DNA of 64,000 nucleotides from Paenibacillus sp. 37 (GTDB lineage Bacteria > Bacillota > Bacilli > Paenibacillales > Paenibacillaceae). Positions 44,641-53,676 of this stretch are shown one piece after another. Numbering within the stretch: the first letter of the stretch is position 1; the number at the start of each line of letters is the position of its first letter. The stretch lies in contig NZ_CP043761.1 in the NCBI RefSeq assembly GCF_008386395.1, positions 496,001-560,000 of the forward strand, given 5' to 3'. The notes under the pieces were generated by a model. That model ran no database searches. It saw only the letters and a program-made list of their open reading frames with translations, and had not been told where the DNA came from. The translations under genes and the position numbers were made by a program.

Positions 44641-45576
44641 ATGGAACAGACCGAAGGGGGAACGGTAATGAATAACAAGTTGAAACCGCGCCGGCCCTTA
44701 AAAGAAAAACATTATTGGGAAGAGTGGACGGGACGGATCTATACGTCGATTTGTGTCGTTTTCCTGATCGTTGTCATGTTTTCCATTGTTTATTTTGTAG
44801 CGTCCAAGGGACTGTCCACATTTTTCCAAAATGGAATAAGCATAAGTGAATTCCTTGGTGGAAAGACGTGGAATCCAACTGGAGAACCTGCGTTCTACGG
44901 GGCATTGCCGTTCATTACAGGTTCTTTCATTACAACCTTGCTTGCAGCATTGATCGCTAGTCCACTGGGCCTGTGTGCAGCACTCTTCATGACAGAGATT
45001 GTACCGGGTAAAGGGAAAAAGATATTGCAACCGGCGATTGAGCTTTTGTCTGGAATTCCGTCTGTTGTGTACGGATTTATCGGTCTGAGTGTCATCGTAC
45101 CTTTGCTGCGCAGTATCTTTGGTGGAACAGGCGTCGGGATTGCAGCCGGATGTCTTGTTCTCGCGGTAATGATTCTTCCTACGGTAACAAGTATTATGGC
45201 AGATGCGTTGTCCGCGTTGCCAAAAGGATTGCGTGAATCCTCTTACGCACTGGGTGCCACTCGCTGGCAAACCATCTACCGTGTCATCATTCCAACGACT
45301 TTGCCAGCTTTGTTGACAGGTGTCGTTTTGGGTATGGCCCGTGCTTTTGGTGAGGCCCTTGCTGTGCAGATGGTTATCGGTAATGCACCGCATGTTCCAA
45401 CATCCTTGCTTGAATCAGCTTCAACATTAACAAGTGTAATTACACTCAGCATGGGTAACACCACGATGGGTTCTGTTCATAACAATGCACTGTGGAGTAT
45501 GGCGCTTGTCCTGCTGGTGATGACATTTGTCTTCGTCATTCTGGTTCGCCTGCTTGAAAGGAGGAACCGGGTATGA
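44641..45576 (+). CDS. pstC: Phosphate ABC transporter permease PstC
   Basis: Permease of about 311 residues with six helices. EWTGRIYTSICVVFLIV is the first helix, and the coupling loop includes ESSYALGATRWQTIYRVIIP. Starts at ATG 44641 (9 bp after AGAAGG) or 44668 (after GAAGGGGG); 44632 directly abuts a ribosome site and is less likely. It forms the channel with PstA, and overlaps pstA by 4 bp. Confidence 0.93.
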   Translation: MEQTEGGTVMNNKLKPRRPLKEKHYWEEWTGRIYTSICVVFLIVVMFSIVYFVASKGLSTFFQNGISISEFLGGKTWNPTGEPAFYGALPFITGSFITTLLAALIASPLGLCAALFMTEIVPGKGKKILQPAIELLSGIPSVVYGFIGLSVIVPLLRSIFGGTGVGIAAGCLVLAVMILPTVTSIMADALSALPKGLRESSYALGATRWQTIYRVIIPTTLPALLTGVVLGMARAFGEALAVQMVIGNAPHVPTSLLESASTLTSVITLSMGNTTMGSVHNNALWSMALVLLVMTFVFVILVRLLERRNRV

Positions 45577-46466
45577 AAATGAAGGCAAAGACGGTAGATA
45601 AAATTGCAACATCCGTTATCGTTGTATTGGCCCTGTTCATTGTTATTATATTGCTCGGTCTGCTTGGCTTCATCATGTATAGAGGCATTGGACATATTAG
45701 CTGGAACTTCCTGACGAGCGCACCCCAGTTGCTTAAAGGTGGCGGTGGGATTGGTCCACAGCTCTTTAACTCCATATTCTTGCTTGTCCTGACATTGATT
45801 GTGACCATCCCACTCGGATGGGGCGGTGGAATTTACATGGCGGAATACGCCAAACCAGGCAAGATTACCAGCTTCATTCGTCTGGTCGTTGAAGTGTTGT
45901 CCTCATTCCCATCCATCGTTATCGGTTTGTTTGGTCTCTTGTTGCTAGTCAATCAATTTGGTCTTGGTTTCTCCCTGATCTCGGGTGCCTTGGCTCTGGC
46001 GATCTTTAACTTGCCACTGATGGTGCGGACAACGGAGCAGGCCTTCCGGGCCGTTCCGAAGGAACAGAAGGAAGCAGGTCTGGCGCTTGGGCTGTCCAAG
46101 TGGAAAATCATTACTTCCATTCTGTTGCCTGTAGCATTACCGAGCTTGATTACGGGTACGATCCTGGCATCGGGCCGGATCTTCGGTGAGGCAGCCGCAT
46201 TGATGTTCACCGCAGGTATGAGTAGTCCACCACTGGACTTTACGGATTGGAATCCGACAAGTCCAAGATCACCACTTAATCCTTTCCGTCCGGCAGAGAC
46301 ACTTGCTGTCCATATCTGGAAAGTGAATAGTGAAGGTATTGGGCCAGATTCCAAAGAAGTGGCAGCAGGGGCATCTGCCGTGCTTGTCATTCTCGTGCTG
46401 GCGTTCAATCTAAGTGCACGCTGGATCGGTCGGGTTGTATTCCGCCGCATGACAGCTTCGAAATAA
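45573..46466 (+). CDS. pstA: Phosphate ABC transporter permease PstA
   Basis: A 297-residue permease, second half of the phosphate channel. The coupling loop is VPKEQKEAGLALGLSKWK and the conserved GRIFGEAAALMFTAG follows. It also has a loop near residues 215-245 with WNPTSPRSPLNPF, usual for PstA. ATGA overlap with pstC; a GGAGG site leads into pstB 12 bp on. Confidence 0.94.
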   Translation: MKMKAKTVDKIATSVIVVLALFIVIILLGLLGFIMYRGIGHISWNFLTSAPQLLKGGGGIGPQLFNSIFLLVLTLIVTIPLGWGGGIYMAEYAKPGKITSFIRLVVEVLSSFPSIVIGLFGLLLLVNQFGLGFSLISGALALAIFNLPLMVRTTEQAFRAVPKEQKEAGLALGLSKWKIITSILLPVALPSLITGTILASGRIFGEAAALMFTAGMSSPPLDFTDWNPTSPRSPLNPFRPAETLAVHIWKVNSEGIGPDSKEVAAGASAVLVILVLAFNLSARWIGRVVFRRMTASK

Positions 46467-46478
46467 GGAGGAACCAAC

Positions 46479-47234
46479 ATGGCCATACCTTTTGGTACGG
46501 AACAGTTAAGCATATATTATGGACATTTCCAGGCGGTCAAACAGATTAGCCTGACGTTTCCTGAAGCAAGCGTAACGGCTCTTATCGGGCCGTCTGGCTG
46601 CGGTAAATCCACGTTCCTCCGGTCGCTGAACCGGATGAACGACGAGATTGCCGGTTCCCGTACAGAGGGACATATCTGGATGGACGGTAACGATCTGAAT
46701 GAGCCTGGAACCGATGTAATCAAGCTTCGCCAGAAGATTGGCATGGTGTGGCAGAAGCCGAATCCTTTTCATAAGTCCATCTACAATAATATCGCGTTTG
46801 GCCCCCGCTACCGCGGTACGAAGAGTAAGAAGGCACTGGATGAAATTGTGGAAAAAAGCTTGCGCCGTGCTGCGCTCTGGGACGAAGTGAAAGACAGACT
46901 GCATGAGTCAGCTCTGTCTCTCTCTGGCGGACAACAGCAGCGCCTATGTATCGCTCGCGCTTTGTCTGTTGAACCACAGATTCTGCTGCTCGATGAGCCG
47001 GCATCTGCACTTGACCCGGTATCTACGGGTAAAGTTGAAGAGTTGATTACCGAACTCAAGAAGGAGCTGCGGATTGTTATTGTTACCCATAACATGCAGC
47101 AGGCGGCACGCATCTCGGATTACACAGCTTATTTCTATCTGGGAAGCATGATTGAGCATGGGGATACAGAGCATATTTTCACGAACCCGGACAATCGTCT
47201 GACGCAAGAATACATTATGGGTCGTTTTGGTTAA
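46479..47234 (+). CDS. pstB: Phosphate ABC transporter ATPase PstB
   Basis: A 251-residue ATPase. Walker [20 protein letters not shown] is specific to PstB; the signature is [16 protein letters not shown] and Walker [37 protein letters not shown] shows the PstB switch and tail. Last gene of pstSCAB; no phoU follows, so signalling to PhoR must use other parts. Confidence 0.95.
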   Translation: MAIPFGTEQLSIYYGHFQAVKQISLTFPEASVTALIGPSGCGKSTFLRSLNRMNDEIAGSRTEGHIWMDGNDLNEPGTDVIKLRQKIGMVWQKPNPFHKSIYNNIAFGPRYRGTKSKKALDEIVEKSLRRAALWDEVKDRLHESALSLSGGQQQRLCIARALSVEPQILLLDEPASALDPVSTGKVEELITELKKELRIVIVTHNMQQAARISDYTAYFYLGSMIEHGDTEHIFTNPDNRLTQEYIMGRFG

Positions 47235-47304
47235 TTGGATCATGGAGTGTCACATAGAGCAACAGACAGAGAAATTGAGAAATAAATAGAGAGACAAAAG
47301 AAAG

Positions 47305-47344
47305 CACAATGCCTGGACGCTTGTTCGGGGGTTGTGCTTTTTTA
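47305..47344 (+). terminator. pst operon terminator
   Basis: AGCACAATGCCTG and GGGGTTGTGCT pair with small bulges and end in TTTTTTA. Confidence 0.7.
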
Positions 47345-47436
47345 ATTTATAATTTTAGTGGAATTTTCTGTATGTGGCATAAACATTATGCTACGATATT
47401 TAGTAATAAGAGAGCGTTTACATTATTTTGAAGGAG

Positions 47437-48453
47437 ATGTTGATAATCACTACGGATCAGATGTCTTACGACCATATGGCAGCTCAGATTATACAGAACT
47501 ACACTATTGAGAAACCTGTCGTTTCCTATATTCGTCACAACGAGAATCTGACGTATCATGTCGTTGATGAAGCAAGCGGGCAGAAGTATCTGCTCCGTAT
47601 CCATCAAGCCGCATATACAAGTATGACAGGCATTCAGCATACACCTCCTGCGCTGGAGGCAGAGATGAATCTGCTTCATGAGTTAAATGCAACGACAGCA
47701 TTGCGCGTGCAACATCCAGTACGCAACGCATCCGGTGAATGGGTCACGGTATGGACAAGTGAGGCAGGGAAAGAGATCTGCTGTACAGTACTGGAGTGGA
47801 TTGAGGGCAGGGACATCCAGCAGGGAGAACGTCTGACAACAGAGCAGATCTATGATCTTGGGGCACAACTGCAGATGCTTCATCAATATGGGCGTGAGCA
47901 GAATCAGACAGATCGAACTAAGGTACGGCCGGCATATGGCAACATTCATGAGAACTTGGTCATGCTAGGGCAGCTAGAGGAAGGTGTCCGACTGGGGATT
48001 TTTATAACGGAAGACTTCGATCTGCTTCGTGAGACGTTTGAGAACATTAATGAGCAGCTAGAAACATACCCGCAGCACGCGGAGACATGGGGAATCATTC
48101 ATGGGGATATTACTCGCAACAATCTGCTGATCACGGATCAGGGGATGTCCATGATTGATTTTTGTCTACACGGTTATGGTTATTATCTTTTCGATGCCGG
48201 AGGGGCAGCGCTTATGTTCAATCGGGAGGAACGTGACATATTCTTATCAGGTTATACCAAACAGATCGCACCACTGACGGATCGTGATATCCGATTAATG
48301 GAAGGGTTCATGTTGATCTTTACACTTGGTTATTATGCTTTTCAGATGGGGAACGAGTCTAGGCACGAGTGGATGAAAGATCGCATGCCGAAGTTATGCA
48401 GCAAGTATTGCAGACCTTATGTACAGAACGAGAGTATCTTCTACGAACTGTGA
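47437..48453 (+). CDS. APH-family kinase (aminoglycoside phosphotransferase-like)
   Basis: A protein of about 338 residues with the protein-kinase-like fold of the APH family. IIHGDITRNNLLITDQG is the catalytic loop (Brenner motif, Asp as base) and MIDFCLHGYGYYLFDAGG the metal-binding DFG-like part. N-terminal YHVVDEASGQKYLLRIHQ holds the ATP-site lysine region. The substrate may be a small alcohol, sugar or homoserine; antibiotic resistance cannot be claimed. Start uncertain: GAAGGAG lies directly before ATG 47437, and TTG 47440 is also possible, whereas TTG 47428 precedes the site. Confidence 0.8.
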   Translation: MLIITTDQMSYDHMAAQIIQNYTIEKPVVSYIRHNENLTYHVVDEASGQKYLLRIHQAAYTSMTGIQHTPPALEAEMNLLHELNATTALRVQHPVRNASGEWVTVWTSEAGKEICCTVLEWIEGRDIQQGERLTTEQIYDLGAQLQMLHQYGREQNQTDRTKVRPAYGNIHENLVMLGQLEEGVRLGIFITEDFDLLRETFENINEQLETYPQHAETWGIIHGDITRNNLLITDQGMSMIDFCLHGYGYYLFDAGGAALMFNREERDIFLSGYTKQIAPLTDRDIRLMEGFMLIFTLGYYAFQMGNESRHEWMKDRMPKLCSKYCRPYVQNESIFYEL

Positions 48454-48802
48454 ATTAGGGTGTGCAGATCAGGATAGGCTACGAACAGTGTGGTTCAAAT
48501 ATTATGGTTGCCTGAATACCCGAACAGTTTCGTGGACAATATCATAAATAGTAGTAAGCGCTTTATGAATTGAAGGAAAATGAAATAAGCTGTTTAAAAG
48601 TTCTCTTTATCGAATTAATGTAATGAAAGCTGACAAAATATTCTGGTTTTCATCGGTTCAATCGAAAATGAGGGAAATACATCCAAAGAAATCGTTAAGT
48701 TTGTTGACACTGATCTTCCGGTCGATTAATCTTAATGAAGAAGAAATGAACGATTTCCATTACTGTTCTGACATACGCTCAGAATGGTTCCATACAGCGG
48801 AT
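48454..48802. other. Intergenic region before the glycine riboswitch
   Basis: No convincing gene. AT-rich, and presumably holds the riboswitch promoter; a TTGACA at 48704-48709 is a -35 candidate with TTAATC at 48727 as a poor -10. An open frame from 48623 runs into the aptamer and is rejected. Confidence 0.35.
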
Positions 48803-49056
48803 GATAACGAGCGGGAGAGACCTGAGTTAGCCGAGCAATGGCTAGTCTTCAGGCACCGAAGGAGCAAGCTGCTGCGCACCCGGCGCAGCGGTTAATCTCT
48901 CAGGTAAATGTACCATCGTTGGACGCAACTCTGGAGAGTGCGCGAACTGCGCCACCCAAGGGGTATATGATCAGTCAGCCTGGTGACCTTGTCTGCAATT
49001 GCAGGGCATGCACCTTGTCGTGAGACACTGCTGATCGTGAAACTCTCAGGTATCGA
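48803..49056 (+). promoter_or_regulatory. Tandem glycine riboswitch
   Basis: Two glycine aptamers in series. Aptamer 1 has GAGCGGGAGAGACC, GGCACCGAAGGAGCAA and AATCTCTCAGG (48807-48904). Aptamer 2 has ACTCTGGAGAG, CGCCACCCAAGGGG and AAACTCTCAGG (48928-49050), with a long extra stem in its middle. A terminator follows at once and serine dehydratase genes lie downstream. Glycine probably permits read-through. Confidence 0.93.
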
Positions 49057-49096
49057 GGACAGAGAGAGGGCCTGTGGCCTTCTTCTGTCCTTTTTT
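49057..49096 (+). terminator. Glycine riboswitch terminator
   Basis: GGACAGAGAGAGGGCC and GGCCTTCTTCTGTCC pair with a few mismatches, followed by six T. It is the expression platform of the riboswitch. Confidence 0.85.
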
Positions 49097-49176
49097 GATG
49101 TCATCATTCAGTAATAAAGGAACATTATGGCATGGGATCTGGATGAAAATGACGAATACAATTGGAGGGTTATAAG

Positions 49177-49866
49177 GTGCGATTTAAAGATGTTTTCTCA
49201 ATTATTGGTCCGTCGATGACGGGGCCTTCAAGTTCACATACAGCTGGAGCGGCAAGGTTAGGGAGAATTGCTCGACAGTGGCTAGGATGTACGCCAGATC
49301 GTGCCCGGTTGACACTATACGGTTCATTTGCTGACACGTATCAGGGGCACGGAACAGATCTGGCACTGATCGGCGGTTTGCTGGATTATGTCACAGACGA
49401 TCCGCGTATTCCGGATGCAGAGCAATACGCAGAGGAAGCGGGCATGGAGGTTGAGTTTTATACAAGTGGCCTGCCTGCTCCTCATCCGAATACGGTCAAA
49501 ATTGAGTTGTGGCATGAAGAACGTGCCTGCTCCTTGATTGGTGCATCTATTGGTGGTGGAAGCGTATCGGTGCATTCGATGAATGATTTTCGTGTTCAGA
49601 TTAGTGGTGAGTTTCCGACACTCGTTCTGCGACATGCGGACAAAGCAGGAGTGCTTGCCTCGGTAACGTCCACGATCAGTTCATCCGGGGTTAACATCGG
49701 GTATATGCAGGTGGACCGCAAAGCCCGTGATGGCGAAGCGCTGACCGCGATGGAAATGGATGGTGTGCCTAATCCTGATATGCTCAAGCGCCTGAAGGAG
49801 CTGGATCATGTACTGGATATTCGTGTCATCGATTTGAAGAGAGGAGTTGATTCGGATGCGATTTAA
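49177..49866 (+). CDS. sdaAB: L-serine dehydratase, beta subunit
   Basis: A 229-residue subunit of the iron-sulfur serine deaminase, which turns L-serine into pyruvate and ammonia. SIIGPSMTGPSSSHTAGAAR is the N-terminal serine-site motif; an ACT domain closes the chain (LVLRHADKAGVLASVTSTIS). GTG at 49177 chosen, 7 bp after GGAGGG; the TTG at 49162 precedes that site. It overlaps sdaAA by 11 bp. Expression is set by the glycine riboswitch. Confidence 0.92.
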   Translation: MRFKDVFSIIGPSMTGPSSSHTAGAARLGRIARQWLGCTPDRARLTLYGSFADTYQGHGTDLALIGGLLDYVTDDPRIPDAEQYAEEAGMEVEFYTSGLPAPHPNTVKIELWHEERACSLIGASIGGGSVSVHSMNDFRVQISGEFPTLVLRHADKAGVLASVTSTISSSGVNIGYMQVDRKARDGEALTAMEMDGVPNPDMLKRLKELDHVLDIRVIDLKRGVDSDAI

Positions 49867-50833
49867 ACATTTACACGAACTGAATACGATCTGTACAGCG
49901 GAATCCAAAACGATTGCTCAGCTGATGATCGAGGAGCAAGTTCAGGAGACCAATACACCGGAAGCGGATGTTGTGAAGCAGATGTCTGAATATTATCAGG
50001 TGATGAAGGAAGCGGTACGTAAAGGGTTAACGGAAGATACAACATCACGCAGTGGATTAACGGGTGGAGACGGTAAAAGAATGGCCGAGTACATTCGCAA
50101 GGGTGAGACTTGCTCAGGAGATGCTTCCGCACTTGCCATGGCGTATGCCCTGTGTGTATCTGAAGTGAATGCCTCCATGGGGCGGATTGTGGCAACACCA
50201 ACAGCCGGTTCCTGCGGCATTATCCCTGGTGTTTTTATTAGCTCACAGGAGCGATTTGGCTGGACGGACGAACATTTGGTGAACGGATTGTTCTGTGCGG
50301 GAGCGATTGGTTATGTTATTGCGAACAATTCATTTATCTCTGGTGCCGAGGGTGGCTGTCAGGCGGAAGTGGGTTCCGCGATTGGCATGGCTGCGGGTGC
50401 CATGGTTGAACTGCGTGGAGGTACACCGGAACAGGTCGTTCATGCGGTTGGCCTAGCATTAAAAAATACACTGGGCCTTATCTGCGATCCAGTTGCAGGC
50501 CTCGTTGAGATCCCGTGCATCGTCCGTAACGGACTGGGTGCAGTTACGGCGCTGGCTGCGGCTGACATGGCACTGGCCGGAGTGCGTAGTGCTATTCCGT
50601 CAGATGAAGTCATCGACGTTATGCTGGAAGTAGGCAGTGCGATGCCGAGCCGCCACCGGGAGACGGCCCAAGGCGGGTTGGCCCAGACACCAACGGGCCG
50701 TAAAATGATGCAAAAGCTGGCTAAACCGAAGGCAAAGCGTGCAGAGCCTGAGCAGGAGTCGAAGCCAGAGGATTCTGATACAATTACAAGTGGTACGGAT
50801 AATGCTCAAGTGCACACGGACCCTCAGGCTTAA
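49856..50833 (+). CDS. sdaAA: L-serine dehydratase, alpha subunit (Fe-S)
   Basis: A 325-residue catalytic subunit. It has the cysteines that hold the [4Fe-4S] cluster (in GSCGIIPG, EGGCQAEVGSA and LICDPVAGLVEIPCI) and FCAGAIGYVIANN. The last 40 residues (KPKAKRAEPEQESKPEDSD) are a charged, disordered tail longer than in usual SdaAA. ATG at 49856 follows GAGGAG by 9 bp inside the end of sdaAB. Works as a heterodimer with the beta subunit. Confidence 0.93.
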   Translation: MRFKHLHELNTICTAESKTIAQLMIEEQVQETNTPEADVVKQMSEYYQVMKEAVRKGLTEDTTSRSGLTGGDGKRMAEYIRKGETCSGDASALAMAYALCVSEVNASMGRIVATPTAGSCGIIPGVFISSQERFGWTDEHLVNGLFCAGAIGYVIANNSFISGAEGGCQAEVGSAIGMAAGAMVELRGGTPEQVVHAVGLALKNTLGLICDPVAGLVEIPCIVRNGLGAVTALAAADMALAGVRSAIPSDEVIDVMLEVGSAMPSRHRETAQGGLAQTPTGRKMMQKLAKPKAKRAEPEQESKPEDSDTITSGTDNAQVHTDPQA

Positions 50834-50889
50834 TCTGAACGGGACCACTGAGATATAATCGGTGACATTATGATATATAACGGCGATAT

Positions 50890-50942
50890 AAAAACAAGCG
50901 TCCGCGAACCCGAATTCAGGTTCTGCAGGACGCTTGTTTATG
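50890..50942. terminator. Terminator between sdaAA and the GH13 gene
   Basis: AAAACAAGCGTCC and GGACGCTTGTTTA are perfect arms, with inner GCGAACC/GGTTCTGC pairing. A- and T-rich on both sides, so it can serve both converging genes. Confidence 0.85.
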
Positions 50943-51003
50943 CTGCCAGATGAAGCGAAGATAGGCTACTTAGTTATGGCTCAGAAGTATGTGTATTATA
51001 ACT

Positions 51004-52764
51004 CTAGTCCGGGCTCACAGACGTACTCAGTACGGCATATCCATACGCGGGCAGTTCAATGGCGAGTACGCCATCATCCTTGGCGGTACGATGGTTTCCA
51101 CCGAATAGCTCGGTCCATTCCCCGTCACCCGCCTCCAGTTCGACAATAGCCGTCTCTTCGGATCGATTGAACAGAACCAGAATGCGTTCCTCCTCATTTT
51201 GCCGCTCAAATACCAGTTGGCTGCCATCGGTACGAGCCTGCAGGAAACGAACGGTGCCTTCTGCACGCAGGGCAGGATGAGCATGACGCAGGGAGATCAG
51301 TTTCTGATAAAAGTCGAACAGTTCTCGGTCCTGCTTCGCTTCATCCCATTCCATGCATTTACGGCAGCCCGGATCATGTTCGCCGTCCATGCCAATCTCG
51401 TCTCCGTAATAGATGCACGGCGCGCCCATGTAACTGAACTGGAATAATGCAGCCAGCTTCATCTTGCGCTGGTCTCCTTCACACAGCGTGAGCAGTCGTG
51501 GGGTATCGTGACTGTCCAGCAAGTTAAACGCCACTTCGCTGGCCTGAAGCGGATAACGGGATAATTGTCGACCGATGGAGTTCGCGAACTGTTCGGCGTG
51601 CATTGTATTTTTCACAAAGAAGGCATTTACGGCATCGGTAAACGGATAGTTCATGGACGCATCGAACTGGTCGCCTTGCAGCCAGGAGGAAGACTCGTTC
51701 CATACTTCGCCCAGAATGTAGGCATCCGGATTAGCGGCTTTGACCACACGGCGGAAATCACGCCAGAAGGCATCATCCACTTCGTCTGCAACATCCAGCC
51801 GCCATCCGTCCGCGCCCACTTCCTTGATCCAATACTCCGCAACCTTCAGCAGATAGTCCTTAACCTCGGCATTCTCTGTATTCAGCTTTGGCATGTGCGC
51901 TTCGAATCCGAAGGTCTCATACGTAGGAATGCCGTCCTTCACGTCCAGCGGGTATTCGTGTACATGGAACCAGTCCTTGTATTTGGATTGTTCTCCGTTC
52001 TTCTGCACATCTACAAACGGCGCAAACGTCTTCCCGGAATGGTTGAACACAGCATCCAGAAGTACGCGAATTCCACGTGCATGGCACAGCTCGACCAGTC
52101 GTTTCACGGTATCTGCGTCACCAAAATGGCGGTCTACCCGCAGGTAGTCTTCGGTATCGTATTTGTGATTGGTGGTAGCTTCAAAGATGGGGGTGAAGTA
52201 GATCGCATTAATGCCCAGATCACTGATGTAATCCAGATGGTCGATCACGCCCTGAAGGTCACCACCGAAGAAATTGAAGGGTGTCGGCTCGCCGCCCCAC
52301 GGTTCCACCTTTTCCGGACTAATATCCGGGTTGCCGTTCGCGAATCGTTCAGGGAAAATCTGATAGAACACCGCATCCTTAACCCATGCAGGGGGTGTGA
52401 ATACAGCTCCGGCATGAATATAAGGGAACTGGAACATGCGACCTGGATCGTCCGGTTCTTCTTCCTGGAAGTCCGTCTCGGTCATCCAGATCTGTTCGTC
52501 TCCGTTTTTCAGCAAAAAAGAGTACTTCAGTCGGTGGTAGGGAGGTTTCACCTCGCCCTCGAAGTAATCGAACATCGAGTCAGAAGTGAACTTTGTTAAG
52601 GGGACCAGCGCTTTGGTTGCATCCCACGTATATTTGTCTCCGGTCAGGGCATGTACCTCAGTCAGATCATTCTTTTTGGCGCGCAGGCGCAGATGGATTG
52701 TATCTTGGTCATAGGCATAGGCCCAGTTTCGTTTCGGTTGATGATAGATGGCTTCCAGCAGCAT
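51004..52764 (-). CDS. Cyclomaltodextrinase/neopullulanase (GH13_20)
   Basis: A 586-residue glycoside hydrolase. A CBM34-type N-terminal domain (about 1-120) precedes the GH13 barrel. Catalytic regions are DAVFNHSGK, GWRLDVADE (nucleophile Asp), ILGEVWNESSSW (acid Glu) and LLDSHDTPRLL (third Asp). No signal peptide, so it acts in the cytosol on imported cyclodextrins or maltodextrins, as in the maltogenic amylase/neopullulanase group. A leftward single gene; no sugar transporter is adjacent. Confidence 0.92.
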   Translation of the reverse strand: MLLEAIYHQPKRNWAYAYDQDTIHLRLRAKKNDLTEVHALTGDKYTWDATKALVPLTKFTSDSMFDYFEGEVKPPYHRLKYSFLLKNGDEQIWMTETDFQEEEPDDPGRMFQFPYIHAGAVFTPPAWVKDAVFYQIFPERFANGNPDISPEKVEPWGGEPTPFNFFGGDLQGVIDHLDYISDLGINAIYFTPIFEATTNHKYDTEDYLRVDRHFGDADTVKRLVELCHARGIRVLLDAVFNHSGKTFAPFVDVQKNGEQSKYKDWFHVHEYPLDVKDGIPTYETFGFEAHMPKLNTENAEVKDYLLKVAEYWIKEVGADGWRLDVADEVDDAFWRDFRRVVKAANPDAYILGEVWNESSSWLQGDQFDASMNYPFTDAVNAFFVKNTMHAEQFANSIGRQLSRYPLQASEVAFNLLDSHDTPRLLTLCEGDQRKMKLAALFQFSYMGAPCIYYGDEIGMDGEHDPGCRKCMEWDEAKQDRELFDFYQKLISLRHAHPALRAEGTVRFLQARTDGSQLVFERQNEEERILVLFNRSEETAIVELEAGDGEWTELFGGNHRTAKDDGVLAIELPAYGYAVLSTSVSPD

Positions 52765-52992
52765 AATGAATTTCCTCCCGTCAGGTGTAGGTATAATATG
52801 TACTTGGTAGATTTGATTGATATAACATTCCCCACGTTAATGGATAAGCTATAATTAGAATGTGTGGTAACGTAAAGGAATTCAATATGGTTTCAACAAG
52901 ATATGAATCCATCTGTTATAGACAGCTTTTATTATGATGATGCTCAGATATATCATTAACCCAATGGGGGCAGAAAGGAAACGACTATTCGA

Positions 52993-53676
52993 ATGAAAAC
53001 CAAACTGTTATATATTGAAGATGATACGGAAATTGCGACTTGGGTCAGAGCCGATCTGGAGGAGCGCGGTTATGAGGTGGTATGGCTCGGCAGTGGTGAA
53101 GGTGCAGCGGAGGCTGCTGTCGGTTGCTCACTCATTATTCTGGATGTCATGCTGCCCGGGCTGGATGGATTTACGGTGGGCCAGCGACTGAAAAAAGAAC
53201 ATCCCGCGGTGCCCATTGTCATGCTCTCGGCCAGAACGTCCATTGACGACAAGTTGCATGGTCTCGATTTTGCCGATGACTATGTAACAAAACCATTTCA
53301 CCCCGATGAACTGGCTGCCCGGATTGAGGTCCAACTGCGTAAGGCGGGAACTGCGGTCTCATCGGATACAGCTCTGAAGCTGGATCATCTCTCCATCTAT
53401 GAGAAGGATAACCGCATCGTCAATGAGGAGACGGGGGATGAGATTGTTTTATCGGGAAAACAGTTCCACATCTTCGCCTACCTGCTACGACATATGGGCA
53501 TGATTCGAACCAAAGAGCAGATCTATGAAGCCGTCTGGAACGAGCCCTATCTGGATGGAGACAAGACTTTGATGGTACATATTCGACATCTACGTGAGAA
53601 GCTGGAACTTGATCCGGCCAATCCGGTAATTATTCAGACAGTCCGCGGTGTGGGATATCGCGTGAAGAAGCCATGA
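52993..53676 (+). CDS. OmpR-family response regulator
   Basis: A 227-residue regulator with a receiver domain (phospho-acceptor D51 in LIILDVMLPGLDG, K100 in DYVTKPFHP) and a winged-helix DNA-binding domain (KTLMVHIRHLREKLELD then VRGVGYRV). The ATGA overlap with the kinase gene shows they are partners. Probably controls the ABC transporter genes that follow. Confidence 0.93.
   Translation: MKTKLLYIEDDTEIATWVRADLEERGYEVVWLGSGEGAAEAAVGCSLIILDVMLPGLDGFTVGQRLKKEHPAVPIVMLSARTSIDDKLHGLDFADDYVTKPFHPDELAARIEVQLRKAGTAVSSDTALKLDHLSIYEKDNRIVNEETGDEIVLSGKQFHIFAYLLRHMGMIRTKEQIYEAVWNEPYLDGDKTLMVHIRHLREKLELDPANPVIIQTVRGVGYRVKKP

Noticed and set aside
48623..48895. 90-codon rightward frame
   Set aside because: It runs into the first glycine aptamer, has no ribosome site and its composition is not protein-like.
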